Of a DNA stretch of 64,000 bases, positions 53,202 through 62,031 are shown piece after piece; the first letter of the stretch is position 1; every line of letters begins with the position of its first letter. The notes below the pieces were generated by a model. That model worked only from the letters and a program-made list of their open reading frames with translations, did not search any database and was not told the DNA's origin. Source of the DNA: Bradyrhizobium campsiandrae (GTDB lineage: Bacteria > Pseudomonadota > Alphaproteobacteria > Rhizobiales > Xanthobacteraceae); assembly GCF_014529705.1 (NCBI RefSeq), contig NZ_JAANIH010000025.1, forward strand, positions 1-64,000, written 5' to 3'. The position numbers and the translations under genes are program-made.

Positions 53202-53867
53202 ATGACGTCGGCTCGATTATCAGGCTTCAACGCAACGCCCTCCGCTCACATCAAACTGCTCGACGATCGTCGCTTCCGTTCGTTGCTGTCGGACGAGGAT
53301 TGGGGCCGCCTGCCGCTCGCGACCTGGCGGCGTTTTTCCAAGCGCGTCGCCGATGGCGACAGCGTCGTCTATGTCGGCGTGGTCGACGAGGTCTCTTTCA
53401 GCAACATCGGCTGGTGGTTCGCGCAGGCCGCGCGCCTGATCGGCGGGCCGCTGCCGACTGGTCCTGACACCGGCGTGCCGATGATCGTCACCGTCACCGA
53501 GGACGGCGCGACCGGCGGCCAGACCTGGACGCGCATCTGCGCGCGCAAGCGCGGCTTTCCGCAGGTGATTCATTCCGCAAAACGCTTCGCCGGCCCGACG
53601 GGGCTCGAGGAATATGTCGGCTTCGGCGTCTCGATGGCGCTCCGCATCGCGGTCGAGGGCGAAACGCTGACCTTCCGCAGTGCTGGCTACGGCTTGCAGC
53701 TCGGACGTCTGTGGATCCCGCTGCCGCAATGGCTCACGCCGGGCGATCTCACCGTGACGCATCGCGATCTCGGCGAGGGCGTCTTTCGCTTCACCCTCGA
53801 CGTCATTCATCCGCGTTACGGCACGCTGATCCATCAGTCAGCCTTGTTCAGGGAGACCGTGTCATGA
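53202..53867 (+). CDS. DUF4166 family protein
   Basis: A 221-residue protein matching DUF4166 (GDSVVYVGVVDEVSFSNIGWWFAQAARLIGGPLP near residues 45-85; ETLTFRSAGYGLQLGRLWIPLPQWLTPG and IHPRYGTLIHQSALF towards the end, read in pieces). This domain is often fused to or beside NAD-epimerase or DoxX-like proteins. ATG 53202 has a GAGGAGGG ribosome site. It overlaps the next gene by 4 bp (ATGA). Function unknown, but the context is a linked membrane/epimerase protein. Confidence 0.85.
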   Translation: MTSARLSGFNATPSAHIKLLDDRRFRSLLSDEDWGRLPLATWRRFSKRVADGDSVVYVGVVDEVSFSNIGWWFAQAARLIGGPLPTGPDTGVPMIVTVTEDGATGGQTWTRICARKRGFPQVIHSAKRFAGPTGLEEYVGFGVSMALRIAVEGETLTFRSAGYGLQLGRLWIPLPQWLTPGDLTVTHRDLGEGVFRFTLDVIHPRYGTLIHQSALFRETVS

Positions 53868-55300
53868 CCCCGCTGTTGTGGACCCTCATCGCCATCCAGA
53901 TCGTGATGGGCGTGTTCGACACCTTCTATCACCACGAATTCACGGAGCGCCTGGCATGGCGGGTGTCGCAGCGTTTCGAGCTGAAGCTGCACGGCATCCG
54001 CAACATGCTGTATGCGCTCTTGTTCCTGCTGCTCGGCTGGCTGGAGGTCTACGGCGTGCTGGCGCTCTTGATCGTCGCGGTGCTGGTCGCTGAGATCGTC
54101 ATCACGCTGATGGATTTCGTCGAGGAGGATCTGAGCCGGAAGCTGCCGCCGAGTGAGCGGATCAATCACACGCTGCTCGCGATCAATTATGGCGCCATCC
54201 TGGTGCTGTTGCTGCCGGTGCTGATCGATTGGGCGATGCAACCATTTGGCGTGAGCGTCGTGTATCAGGGCCTGCTCAGCATCGCCGCGACCGCCTGCGC
54301 GGTTGGCGCGGCGCTGTGCGGCGTCAGGGATTTTGCCGCGATGCGGCGGCTCGGCCGGATGCGAAGCGTCCCTGCGGACGGCCTCGTCGAGAAGCTGCCT
54401 GGCCGCAAGACGGTGTTGATCACCGGCGCCACCGGTTTCATAGGCAGCCGGCTTGCGGCGAGCCTCAGCGAAGCAGGGCACCACGTCATTGCGCTAATAC
54501 GTAACCGCGCCAAGGCCGAGATGCTGCCGCCGCCGGTGACGTTGGTCACGAGCCTCGATCAACTCGCCGCGGACACGCCCATCGATGCCATCGTCAATCT
54601 CGCCGGCGAGCCGATCGGCAACAGCCTGTGGACCGAAGCGAAGCGCGCGAAGATCATCGGCTCCCGCGTCGACATGACCGACGAGGTCGTGAAGCTGATC
54701 GCGCGACTCGACCGCAAGCCCGAGGTGCTGGTCAGTGGCTCTGCGACCGGCTGGTATGGATTGTGGGCGGACCAGGTGCTGACGGAGTCGGCGAAGTCGC
54801 ACGCCTGCTTCAGCCACGAGCTGTGCGCGGCCTGGGAGAAGGCGGCGCTCCCGGCGGAGGAGTTTGGTGTGCGCGTGGTCCATTTGCGCATCGGCCTCGT
54901 GCTGGGAACGGAAGGCGGCTTCATCACGCGCATGCTGACGCCGTTCGAGTTCGGGCTCGGTGGTCCGCTCGGCACCGGTCGGCAGTGGATGTCCTGGATC
55001 GAGCGCGACGATCTGATCCGGCTGATCGCCTATGTGATGGCGACGCCCGATCTCACCGGGCCGGTCAATGCCACCGCGCCAATCCCCGTCACCAATGCGA
55101 AATTTACCGAAGAGCTCGGCCGCCGGCTGCACCGGCCCGCGGTGTTCCGCATCCCCGGCGGCCTGCTGCGCCGGATCGGCGGCGGCTTTGCCGATGAGCT
55201 CCTGCTCGGCGGCCAGCGCGTGCTGCCGAACAAGGCGCTGAGCCGCGGCTTTGTGTTCCGGCATGAGACGCTGCGCAGCGCGTTCGAGGCGATCCTATGA
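53864..55300 (+). CDS. TIGR01777-type epimerase with N-terminal membrane domain
   Basis: A 478-residue fusion. Residues ~1-150 hold four hydrophobic segments (e.g. LLWTLIAIQIVMGVFDTFYHHEFTE; LLALFLLLGWLEVYG-like; INYGAILVLLLPVLIDWAM). From ~183 the NAD-binding Rossmann fold begins (TVLITGATGFIGSRLAASLSEAGHHV), with VNLAGEPIG and ATGWYG as in SDR39U1/YfcH-type proteins. The membrane part is DoxX-like only in topology. Co-transcribed with the DUF4166 gene through a 4-bp overlap. Reaction unknown. Confidence 0.9.
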   Translation: MTPLLWTLIAIQIVMGVFDTFYHHEFTERLAWRVSQRFELKLHGIRNMLYALLFLLLGWLEVYGVLALLIVAVLVAEIVITLMDFVEEDLSRKLPPSERINHTLLAINYGAILVLLLPVLIDWAMQPFGVSVVYQGLLSIAATACAVGAALCGVRDFAAMRRLGRMRSVPADGLVEKLPGRKTVLITGATGFIGSRLAASLSEAGHHVIALIRNRAKAEMLPPPVTLVTSLDQLAADTPIDAIVNLAGEPIGNSLWTEAKRAKIIGSRVDMTDEVVKLIARLDRKPEVLVSGSATGWYGLWADQVLTESAKSHACFSHELCAAWEKAALPAEEFGVRVVHLRIGLVLGTEGGFITRMLTPFEFGLGGPLGTGRQWMSWIERDDLIRLIAYVMATPDLTGPVNATAPIPVTNAKFTEELGRRLHRPAVFRIPGGLLRRIGGGFADELLLGGQRVLPNKALSRGFVFRHETLRSAFEAIL

Positions 55301-55336
55301 GGTGATGTCCTGTCCTGTGCTGCATATCCTCGCGTT

Positions 55337-55723
55337 GTGAATGGCTGGTTCCGCGGATGCTTGACGACAACCGCGACATTGGGAGCGTTGCCGCTCCTTT
55401 CCGCAATACTGTCCCTTCCGCATCGAGGGTTTCTGGAAGGGATGGGCCCGATCGTCGCCCTGGTTTTGCTTTTCTTGCCAATCACTTTGATCTTTACGTG
55501 CTTGCTCAGCGGAATGCCGGCCGGGCTGGTGATATGGCTCGGTGAGGCATTTCGAATTCGATCTGTGTTCTTCTATGCGCCAGCGGGTGCTGCGATCGGA
55601 GTCCTGATCGGGGGCGGCATCTTCGGGAAGGTCCTTGCGTTGGATGCGCTGTTTGCCTTGGCCGGATGCCTGGCCGGGGTTGCGTATTGGTTTGCGGCGG
55701 GAAGGGACGCGGGCGCTAGGTAG
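55337..55723 (+). CDS. small multipass membrane protein
   Basis: A 128-residue protein with about four hydrophobic helices (LGALPLLSAILSL, GPIVALVLLFLPITLIFTCLLSG, AGAAIGVLIGGGIFGK, LFALAGCLAGVAYWFAA) and no recognised family. Starts at GTG 55337 (MNGWFRG). It ends 8 bp inside the 3' end of the convergent LysR gene. It is codon-like, but its reality rests on composition only. Confidence 0.6.
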   Translation: MNGWFRGCLTTTATLGALPLLSAILSLPHRGFLEGMGPIVALVLLFLPITLIFTCLLSGMPAGLVIWLGEAFRIRSVFFYAPAGAAIGVLIGGGIFGKVLALDALFALAGCLAGVAYWFAAGRDAGAR

Positions 55724-56573
55724 CTCTCGCCGTGGTCCGGAACGTCGCGGCGACAGCGCGCAGCGCCGCGAGTTTGGCGGGATCGCTGACCTTCGAATGC
55801 AGCATCACCTTCGAGCTGCCGAGCTTCGGCAGCTTGTGCGCAGGTCCGATGTCGATCAGCCCTGCAGGCGCGATCCGCCGCGCCAGCGGTGCAATAGCGA
55901 GGCCGGCCAGCGCGGCTGCGACCACCGCGGTCACGCCGCCACCGACGAAGCGCTCGCGCCAGGCGACGCCCGCCTTGTCGAGCGCGCGCACGGCGATGGC
56001 GCGGACACCGCAGGGCGGAGCGAGCGTCGCGAACGGCAACGGCTCGCCCTTCGGCAGCATGAAACGTCGTGACGCGAACCAGCCAAACTCATCCTCGGTC
56101 AGCTTCTCGCCGCCGCGGCGGCTGCCTTCCTGGCGCACGATCACCGCGTCCAGTTCGCCGGAATCGTAGGCATCCTGCATCTCGCGCGAGAAGCCGATGG
56201 TGACGGCGAGCGTGAGGTTCGACGACATCGCGTGTAGACGTTCGAGCAGCGGTACCAGTTCCGGGCCCGCTGCGTGATCAGAGATGCCGAGTGAGAGCGC
56301 CTGTGCGGCCGGTGCTTCGCCCGACAGGGCGCGGTCGTGTGCCTCCATCAGTGCGCGGGCGCGTTCGAGGAAACTCGCACCGTCTGCGGTGAGCCGGACT
56401 GCGCGCGGCGAGCGCTCGACGAGGCGTCTGCCCAGCAGTGTCTCCAGCCGCTGCAGCTTCAGGCTAACGGCGGCCTGCGTCGTGCCGAGCGCCTCGGCGG
56501 TGCGCGTGAAACTCTGGAGGTCTGCGACCAGCAGGAACGCCTTGATCGTGGCGATGTCGAGTGTGGCTGTCAT
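55716..56573 (-). CDS. LysR family transcriptional regulator
   Basis: A 285-residue regulator. Winged helix at ~4-65 (TIKAFLLVADLQSFTRTAEALGTTQAAVSLKLQRLETLLGRRLVER, in pieces) and a substrate-binding effector domain behind. Divergent from the tautomerase gene, with a palindromic site between them; a typical LysR-target arrangement. Confidence 0.93.
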   Translation of the reverse strand: MTATLDIATIKAFLLVADLQSFTRTAEALGTTQAAVSLKLQRLETLLGRRLVERSPRAVRLTADGASFLERARALMEAHDRALSGEAPAAQALSLGISDHAAGPELVPLLERLHAMSSNLTLAVTIGFSREMQDAYDSGELDAVIVRQEGSRRGGEKLTEDEFGWFASRRFMLPKGEPLPFATLAPPCGVRAIAVRALDKAGVAWRERFVGGGVTAVVAAALAGLAIAPLARRIAPAGLIDIGPAHKLPKLGSSKVMLHSKVSDPAKLAALRAVAATFRTTARAT

Positions 56574-56579
56574 TACTGA

Positions 56580-56610
56580 ATCTTATCACTGGTATTATAC
56601 GAGATAAGAT
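56580..56610. promoter_or_regulatory. LysR-type palindrome
   Basis: ATCTTATC (56580-56587) and GATAAGAT (56603-56610) form a perfect 8-bp inverted repeat with 15-bp spacer in the divergent promoter region. This is the usual position for a LysR binding site controlling both genes. Confidence 0.7.
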
Positions 56611-56682
56611 ACCAAAATGATGCTGGGAGGTCTAGCTTCTCGACAACGCCGTTGAAACCAGCGTCAATTGAGGAGAACGACA

Positions 56683-57105
56683 ATGCCCCTGATCACCGTG
56701 TCCTACACCACCTCCCGCCAGTCGCCGTCGCTCAAGGCCGACATCGCGAGCGCCGTCTCCGAACTCACTGCTCAGATCCTGCACAAGGATCCCAAGGTCA
56801 CCGCCATCATCGTAAAGTCGGTCGATGCGTCCGACTGGTTCGCCGGCGGGAAGTCGCTCGCCGAGCAGAAGCTCGCCAGCTACTGGATCGACATCCATGT
56901 CAGCGAGGGCACCAACACCAAGGACGAGAAGGCGGCCTATCTCGCCGCGATGTTCAAGCGCATGGCCGAGATCCTAGGCCCGCTGCATCCCGAGACGTAT
57001 TTGCATGTCGACGAGGTCAAGAGCGATGCCTACGGCTTTGGCGGCCTGACCCAGGAACGGCGCTACATCGCCGGCAAGCTCGAAGTATCGCTGAAGGCCG
57101 CGTGA
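56683..57105 (+). CDS. 4-oxalocrotonate tautomerase-like protein
   Basis: A 140-residue protein of the tautomerase superfamily (double-domain length). After removal of Met1, Pro2 (MPLITVSYTTSRQ) is the catalytic base, as in 4-oxalocrotonate tautomerase. The middle has HVSEGTNTKDEKAAYLAAMFKRM. Substrate unknown; possibly a keto-enol isomerisation of a small acid. Good ribosome site AGGAGA. Divergent from the LysR gene, which probably controls it. Confidence 0.85.
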   Translation: MPLITVSYTTSRQSPSLKADIASAVSELTAQILHKDPKVTAIIVKSVDASDWFAGGKSLAEQKLASYWIDIHVSEGTNTKDEKAAYLAAMFKRMAEILGPLHPETYLHVDEVKSDAYGFGGLTQERRYIAGKLEVSLKAA

Positions 57106-57148
57106 TATTTGCGGCCGCGGGTGAGCGGTCTCACCCGCGGCCTGATCG

Positions 57149-57862
57149 TCAGCTCGCCGCCCGGAACTGGACTTCGGCGTTGTTGATGAAGCACGTCTTG
57201 TCGAACAGCTTCAGGTCCAGCGGGTTCGGCAGCCTGACATCGCTGATGTCAGGGCAGGGCTTGACCATCGGGTCATAGGACCGGTCGATCTGCGAGATGA
57301 AGACGACGACCAGCCCCTTGTCGCGCGCGAACGATTTCAGCGCGCGCACCTGAACGGTGAGATCAGGGTTTTCCCGCCGCTGGTCGAGCAGTTGCAGATA
57401 GTCGATCACAACGACCGTGCCCTGCGGCGCCGATGCCATCTGCTTGACGACATAATCGGCACTGATGGCATCGGAGCAATCGATCTCGAACAGTTTGTCG
57501 AACTGAGCGGGCTCCACGCCGATCGCACGCATGCGGTCCAGCACGTCTTTCTCGGTGTAATCGAGCGAAAAGAACGCAGCGCGATGGCCGCACTTCATGG
57601 CCTCCACGGCGAGTTCGAGGCTCATCAACGTCTTGCCCTGGCCGGGACGCGCCCCGACCAGCACGAGGTCGCCCGGTTGGAGTTGCGGAAACAGCCGATT
57701 GGCTGGCGTTGATGCTGCGGCCTTCGCCGCGAGCAAGCTCCAGGCGGAAAAGCCTTCCGTCGTGGCGACACGATCAAGCGCGTCGTGCAGCGGGATGCCT
57801 TCCTCGTGGGACAGGCGCTTTGCTTTTCGCTTGAGATGATAGATCGGCGCAGACAGCTTCAT
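57149..57862 (-). CDS. free-standing DnaB-type RecA-fold ATPase
   Basis: A 237-residue protein. An N-terminal helical part (YHLKRKAKRLSHEEGIPLHDALDRVA) precedes a DnaB C-terminal-like ATPase core: Walker A GARPGQGKT near residue 69, Walker B VVVIDYLQLL near 148, and FISQIDRSYD near 189 as sensor-like region. It lacks the DnaB N-terminal DnaG-binding domain, the arginine-finger-rich C-terminal end looks short, so it is not the replicative helicase. Role unknown; bacteria of this group often carry one copy. Ends well separated from neighbours. Confidence 0.85.
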   Translation of the reverse strand: MKLSAPIYHLKRKAKRLSHEEGIPLHDALDRVATTEGFSAWSLLAAKAAASTPANRLFPQLQPGDLVLVGARPGQGKTLMSLELAVEAMKCGHRAAFFSLDYTEKDVLDRMRAIGVEPAQFDKLFEIDCSDAISADYVVKQMASAPQGTVVVIDYLQLLDQRRENPDLTVQVRALKSFARDKGLVVVFISQIDRSYDPMVKPCPDISDVRLPNPLDLKLFDKTCFINNAEVQFRAAS

Positions 57863-58060
57863 CGTCAGAACCTCCTGATGCGAGCAGAAAGCGCAATCCC
57901 TCCTTATGCCCGATGCTCGAACAGTTGGTTCGATGGCTTAGTCGCCCGGCATGAGATCTGCTTTCCCGGCGGAGGGGGGAGGCGTGGGCGGCGCCTGAGG
58001 TTAGCGTAACCGATTCCATGTTGCTGGAGAACGCGCGCGGCGCGCCGCCAACAGAAAGCG

Positions 58061-58798
58061 TCAGGCGGTGGTTTCGGGCAGCAGGGCGCGCGTCGGCCCG
58101 AACAGCTCCTCGAAGGCCTGCCGGAGCGCGATGTCGACATCCTCCATCGTCACGAGCTGGCCGAGATCGGCCAGCGAGGTGACGCCGTAGCGATTGTCGG
58201 TGACGCCACACGGCACGATGCCGGCGAAATGCGACAGCTCCGGCTCGACATTGATGGCGATGCCGTGGAACGAGACCCAGCGTTTCAGCCGCACGCCGAT
58301 CGCCGCGATCTTGTCCTCGTGCTCCACCCCCTTGTCCGGGCGCTTCACCCAGACGCCGACCCGGTCCTCGCGCCGCTCGCCGCGGATGTTGAAGGCGGCC
58401 AGCGTCTTCAGGATCAGCTCCTCGAGGCTCGCGACATAAGCCCGCACGTCGGGGCGTCGGCGCTTGAGGTCGAGCATGATGTAGGCCACCCGCTGGCCGG
58501 GCCCATGATAAGTCAGCTGCCCGCCGCGCCCCGTCGCGAAGGTCGGGAATCGGGCATCGAGCAGGTCGGTCGCCTTGCCTGATGTCCCGGAGGTGTAGAG
58601 CGGGGGGTGCTCGAGCAGCCAGACCAGCTCCGGCGCCTCGCCTGCCGCGATCGCCGCAACGCGTGCCTCCATGGCGGCCACGGCCTCCGGATAGGGCACC
58701 GGCTCGTCCGAGATTCGCCACTCGACGGGCTTGCCGCCTTTGGCGGAAAACGATGTTAAATCGAGCTCTTGGCGAGGGTTTTGAAGTGGCTTAACCAT
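58061..58798 (-). CDS. lipB: lipoyl(octanoyl) transferase
   Basis: A 245-residue enzyme that moves the octanoyl group from acyl-carrier protein to lipoyl domains of E2 and GcvH proteins, the first step of lipoate synthesis. Family motifs: LLEHPPLYTSGTSGK, GRGGQLTYHGPGQ, KIAAIGVRLKRWVSFHG and the active-site Cys in FAGIVPCGVTD. It is divergent from the FliN-like gene at 58835, 36 bp apart. Confidence 0.96.
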   Translation of the reverse strand: MVKPLQNPRQELDLTSFSAKGGKPVEWRISDEPVPYPEAVAAMEARVAAIAAGEAPELVWLLEHPPLYTSGTSGKATDLLDARFPTFATGRGGQLTYHGPGQRVAYIMLDLKRRRPDVRAYVASLEELILKTLAAFNIRGERREDRVGVWVKRPDKGVEHEDKIAAIGVRLKRWVSFHGIAINVEPELSHFAGIVPCGVTDNRYGVTSLADLGQLVTMEDVDIALRQAFEELFGPTRALLPETTA

Positions 58799-58834
58799 TG
58801 GCTAACCATAACGTGGTGATGATCACAGGCGCAA

Positions 58835-59125
58835 ATGCCAAAGTCCTTTGGCGTTGAGTCCCAGGTTGCGGCGGTCCTGACAGTGCCCACACTCGATAAA
58901 GTCACCGTGGATCTCATGGTCGTCCTCGGGACGACCACCATGCCGATCCATCAAGTATTACGTCTTTCCCGCGGCGCCATCATCGAGCTGGACGCAACCG
59001 AGGCTGACGAGGTCAAGGTTTTGGCCAACAATTTGCCGGTGGCCTCCGGCGTCGTGCTGGTCGACCGGAACCGGATTGCGGTCGAGGTCAAGCAGATGCT
59101 GCCGCGGACGCCGGGCACACGGTAG
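58835..59125 (+). CDS. single-domain FliN/SpoA-type protein
   Basis: A 96-residue protein consisting of one surface-presentation-of-antigens (SpoA) domain (VTVDLMVVLGTTTMPIHQVLRLSRGAIIELD near the middle; NLPVASGVVLVDRNRIAVEV near the end), as in the C-terminal part of flagellar switch protein FliN. It may be a real FliN for one of the flagellar systems or an orphan copy. No other flagellar gene lies in the window, so the role is uncertain. Starts at ATG 58835. Confidence 0.9.
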   Translation: MPKSFGVESQVAAVLTVPTLDKVTVDLMVVLGTTTMPIHQVLRLSRGAIIELDATEADEVKVLANNLPVASGVVLVDRNRIAVEVKQMLPRTPGTR

Positions 59126-59306
59126 CGGCCTGGCCGTGCGGTAGGGCCCGACCCCAACCGATAGGGCCGATTCGGGCGGGGACGAGCGATTTTCCTGCCA
59201 AGCTTGTGGAATTCAGGCCCTTTGCAGGCTTGTATCCCCCTGATGGATTTGTTAGATCGGCGGCCGCTGATCCGGCCAGCCAACGACCTCAGGCCGGCAT
59301 CTTCTT

Positions 59307-59391
59307 GCGCTCGTGGCGGAACTGGTAGACGCGCTGCCTTGAGGTGGCAGTGGGTAACACCGTGGGGGTTCGAGTCCCTCCGAGCGCACCA
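59307..59391 (+). tRNA. tRNA-Leu (GAG)
   Basis: An 85-base type II tRNA with encoded CCA. Acceptor stem GCGCTCG / CGAGCGC, D-loop with GGTAGACGC, anticodon stem CTGCC/GGCAG around the loop TTGAGGT (anticodon GAG, reads CUC and CUU), a variable arm and a T-arm with GGTTCGAGTCC. Isoleucine and other types are excluded by the long variable arm and anticodon. No integrase is near it. Confidence 0.97.
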
Positions 59392-59574
59392 CAAACCCCT
59401 TTCTGGAATTGGATCGCACCTGCTGTCGTGGGCTTTCGCTCGCCACGACCAAGCTTGCCAGATCCAATGTGTCCCAATGTGTCCAAAGGCAAGCGATGCG
59501 ACACATTCGACATCCAGCTGTAACAAAGCACCGGCATATCACTCTTTCCAAATGGTAAATTTAGGGGTGGGGCT

Positions 59575-61044
59575 ATGCGTCGCGTTGTTTCTTCAGGTGT
59601 TTTGCTTGTGTCGATGTTTGCGGTCCCTGCGGCCAAAGCCGAGGTCGCGCTATTGGCCATCGGCTCACTGACCGGGAGCAGTGCCGGCCCAAATGCCGAT
59701 CTTTCCGGTCTCACCGGGACGCTGGAAAACGGACTCCCTGGGAACATTCTGGGTGGAATGGGCTCTGGCATCGCCTATGCGGGCGGCAACACATTCTACG
59801 CCTTGCCGGACCGCGGCCCGAACGCAACGCCTTACAATTCCAAGGTTGACGACACCGTTTCCTATATCAGCCGCTATCAGACGGTGAACATGAATCTGAC
59901 GGCGACGCCGGGCGGGGCTTTGCCGTTCTCGCTGACGCCGACCCTCACCAAAACGACGCTGCTTTCCAGCTCAACGCCGCTCACCTACGGGACAGGTGCC
60001 GGTCTTGGCAACAAGGCGGATGGCACGCCGCTTGGTTCGGGCGCTCCTGCGCAGAACACGAGCAATACTTATTACTTCACCGGCCGTTCGGACAATTACG
60101 GCCCGGGCAACTCGGGAAATCCGACCAATGCCCGGCTCGATCCGGAGTCGATCCGCGTGGCACCGGATGGAAAGAGCGTCTACGTCTCGGACGAATACGG
60201 TCCCTATGTTCGCCAGTTCGACAACAGCACCGGCAAGTTAATTCAGACGTTTACGCTGCCGAGCAACCTCAACGTGGCAAATCTCTCTCCCGTCGGAGCG
60301 ACCGAGATCAGCGGCAACACGTCCGGACGCACGGCGAACAAGGGGATGGAAGGCCTCGCGCTCACGCCGGATGGAAAGACCCTTGTCGGCATCATGCAGG
60401 CGCCTTTGATCCAGGATGCCGCCAATGCTTCGAAGACCCTTCGTATTGTAACGATCGACGTGGCCACCAAGGCGACGCATGAGTACGCCTACAATCTGAC
60501 CACCGGAAGCGGGGTCAGCGAGATCGTCGCTCTCAACGATCATCAGTTCTTGGTCGACGAACGGGACGGCAAAGGCCTCGGAGACGGCAGCGCGGCCAAG
60601 GTGAAGCAGCTCTTCGTTATCGACATCAAGGGTGCCACCGAGGTCTCGAAACTCAGCGGCGCGGCCTTGGCCGGTGCTGCTGTCAGCAAATCCGGTCCGT
60701 TCCTCGACATCGTGACCGCGCTCGGCGCTCACGGCATTTCCAACACGCAGGTCCCTTCCAAGATTGAAGGTCTCGCATTTGGCAAGGACGTCACTGTGGA
60801 CGGCAAAGTGGAGCACACGCTTTGGGTTGCCAACGACAATGATTTCGTTCCGGGAACCTCCGGGCCGAACAACTTCTATGTCTTCGGTTTCACCGATGCA
60901 GATCTCGCCAAATACGGCGCGACATTGGTTCCGGAACAGATCGCAGCGGTGCCCGAACCGTCCACCTGGGCGATGATGATTCTGGGCTTCTGTGGGCTCG
61001 GCTTCCTTGCCTCACGGCGCCGCGCCAAAGCGGCTTTGGTCTAA
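59575..61044 (+). CDS. esterase-like/phytase-fold protein with PEP-CTERM tail
   Basis: A 489-residue exported protein. Signal peptide 1-22 (PAAKA); the body matches the 'esterase-like activity of phytase' family PF13449 (LPDRGPNATPYN; DPESIRVAPDGKSVYVSDEYGPYVRQF and NKGMEGLALTPDGKTLVG, in pieces). The last ~28 residues are a PEP-CTERM sorting signal: VPEPSTW, hydrophobic helix, then SRRRAK. The family is calcium/phosphate-related beta-propeller-like. Sorting by an exosortase elsewhere in the genome would place it on the outside. Own terminator follows. Confidence 0.92.
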   Translation: MRRVVSSGVLLVSMFAVPAAKAEVALLAIGSLTGSSAGPNADLSGLTGTLENGLPGNILGGMGSGIAYAGGNTFYALPDRGPNATPYNSKVDDTVSYISRYQTVNMNLTATPGGALPFSLTPTLTKTTLLSSSTPLTYGTGAGLGNKADGTPLGSGAPAQNTSNTYYFTGRSDNYGPGNSGNPTNARLDPESIRVAPDGKSVYVSDEYGPYVRQFDNSTGKLIQTFTLPSNLNVANLSPVGATEISGNTSGRTANKGMEGLALTPDGKTLVGIMQAPLIQDAANASKTLRIVTIDVATKATHEYAYNLTTGSGVSEIVALNDHQFLVDERDGKGLGDGSAAKVKQLFVIDIKGATEVSKLSGAALAGAAVSKSGPFLDIVTALGAHGISNTQVPSKIEGLAFGKDVTVDGKVEHTLWVANDNDFVPGTSGPNNFYVFGFTDADLAKYGATLVPEQIAAVPEPSTWAMMILGFCGLGFLASRRRAKAALV

Positions 61045-61064
61045 AGATTCATTGGAAGATGCGA

Positions 61065-61094
61065 AGAGACCGCCTTTGGGCGGTCTCTGCTTTT
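61065..61094 (+). terminator. intrinsic terminator of the PEP-CTERM esterase-like gene
   Basis: Perfect 10-bp stem AGAGACCGCC / GGCGGTCTCT with a 4-base loop, followed by GC and four T, 20 bp past the stop codon. Confidence 0.85.
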
Positions 61095-61158
61095 CTGCAG
61101 CGTGACCTGTCGTGCCTGCCCATCTCGACGTTGAGGGGGAGGGTCTGGTGCTTGTTCG

Positions 61159-62031
61159 TCACGACCGCGAGACCACCAGCAGCCAAGCGCCCGCGGCCAC
61201 ACAGGCAATGCCGGCGGCGCGCGCGATCCATCGTCCCACCGGCGTAACCTTTTCCAAAAGGACGAGCAGCGCCAAAAGCGCAATCCAAAGCACGTTCATC
61301 ACCCCGCCCACGAACAAAAGCGCCATCAAGACCCAGCAGCAGCCCACACAATAACTTCCGTGGCGAAGCCCCAGCAGCAGGCAGCCTCCGATGTCGTTGC
61401 GAAAGCCGCCGTGGCGCATCAGGAATAGAAACGGCGATTGGCATTGGGCGAGACAGACGTGCTTCAGTGGGGTCCATTGGTAGATTCCGGCCGAGATCAG
61501 CACGATTGCGCCGAGAGAGTTGCTGGCGATCGCCATCCGGGAATCCAGCAAGCTTGCCCGCTCGACGATCCATTGGAGAAAGGTGGCTGCCAGCGAAAAG
61601 CCACTCCAGGCCAGGAGATAACCGGCCGCAAACCAGCCGGTCGCAGCGAACGGCTTGCCTTGCGCCGTCCCCTGTCGACCCACGCGGGCGTACATGAGGA
61701 TCATGGGCGCTGCCGAGGGGGCCATCATTCCCACCATCATCACCGCCCACATCAGGAACACATAAGCGAACTCGATCACTCGCCATGGCTCGTTGGCCGG
61801 CAACATGATTCCGATCCCGGCCGGGATCATGCGGAATCCGGTCATGTCCATGCCGCCCATGTCCATGTCGTTGGCGAGCCAGAGCACATAGCCCCATGCC
61901 AACGCGGCAATGATGACGATCGCGCCGCCGGCGATCCAGCGATCTCGCCGCAGCACGGATTCCAGAGTGCTGTCGATCGTTTGCTGACGACGTTGCCGGC
62001 CTTGTCGCAAGGCCGTATCGGGAGCCTGCAT
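61159..62031 (-). CDS. DUF2182 family membrane protein (predicted metal-binding)
   Basis: A 290-residue inner-membrane protein with about seven helices, of the DUF2182/COG5486 group. The loop near the N-terminus is Met/Asp-rich (NDMDMGGMDMTGF), then MWAVMMVGMMAPSAAPMILMY in the second helix region and GLRHGSYCVGCCWVLM towards the end; these Met/Cys/His residues suggest metal, perhaps copper, handling. Its ATG overlaps the stop of the DUF1326 gene by one base (TGATG), so they are translationally coupled. Precise function unknown. Confidence 0.9.
   Translation of the reverse strand: MQAPDTALRQGRQRRQQTIDSTLESVLRRDRWIAGGAIVIIAALAWGYVLWLANDMDMGGMDMTGFRMIPAGIGIMLPANEPWRVIEFAYVFLMWAVMMVGMMAPSAAPMILMYARVGRQGTAQGKPFAATGWFAAGYLLAWSGFSLAATFLQWIVERASLLDSRMAIASNSLGAIVLISAGIYQWTPLKHVCLAQCQSPFLFLMRHGGFRNDIGGCLLLGLRHGSYCVGCCWVLMALLFVGGVMNVLWIALLALLVLLEKVTPVGRWIARAAGIACVAAGAWLLVVSRS

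Noticed and set aside
59307..59391. tRNA-Leu as an integration site for a genomic island
   Set aside because: No integrase, direct repeat of the tRNA 3' end or foreign-looking block is visible on either side within the window.
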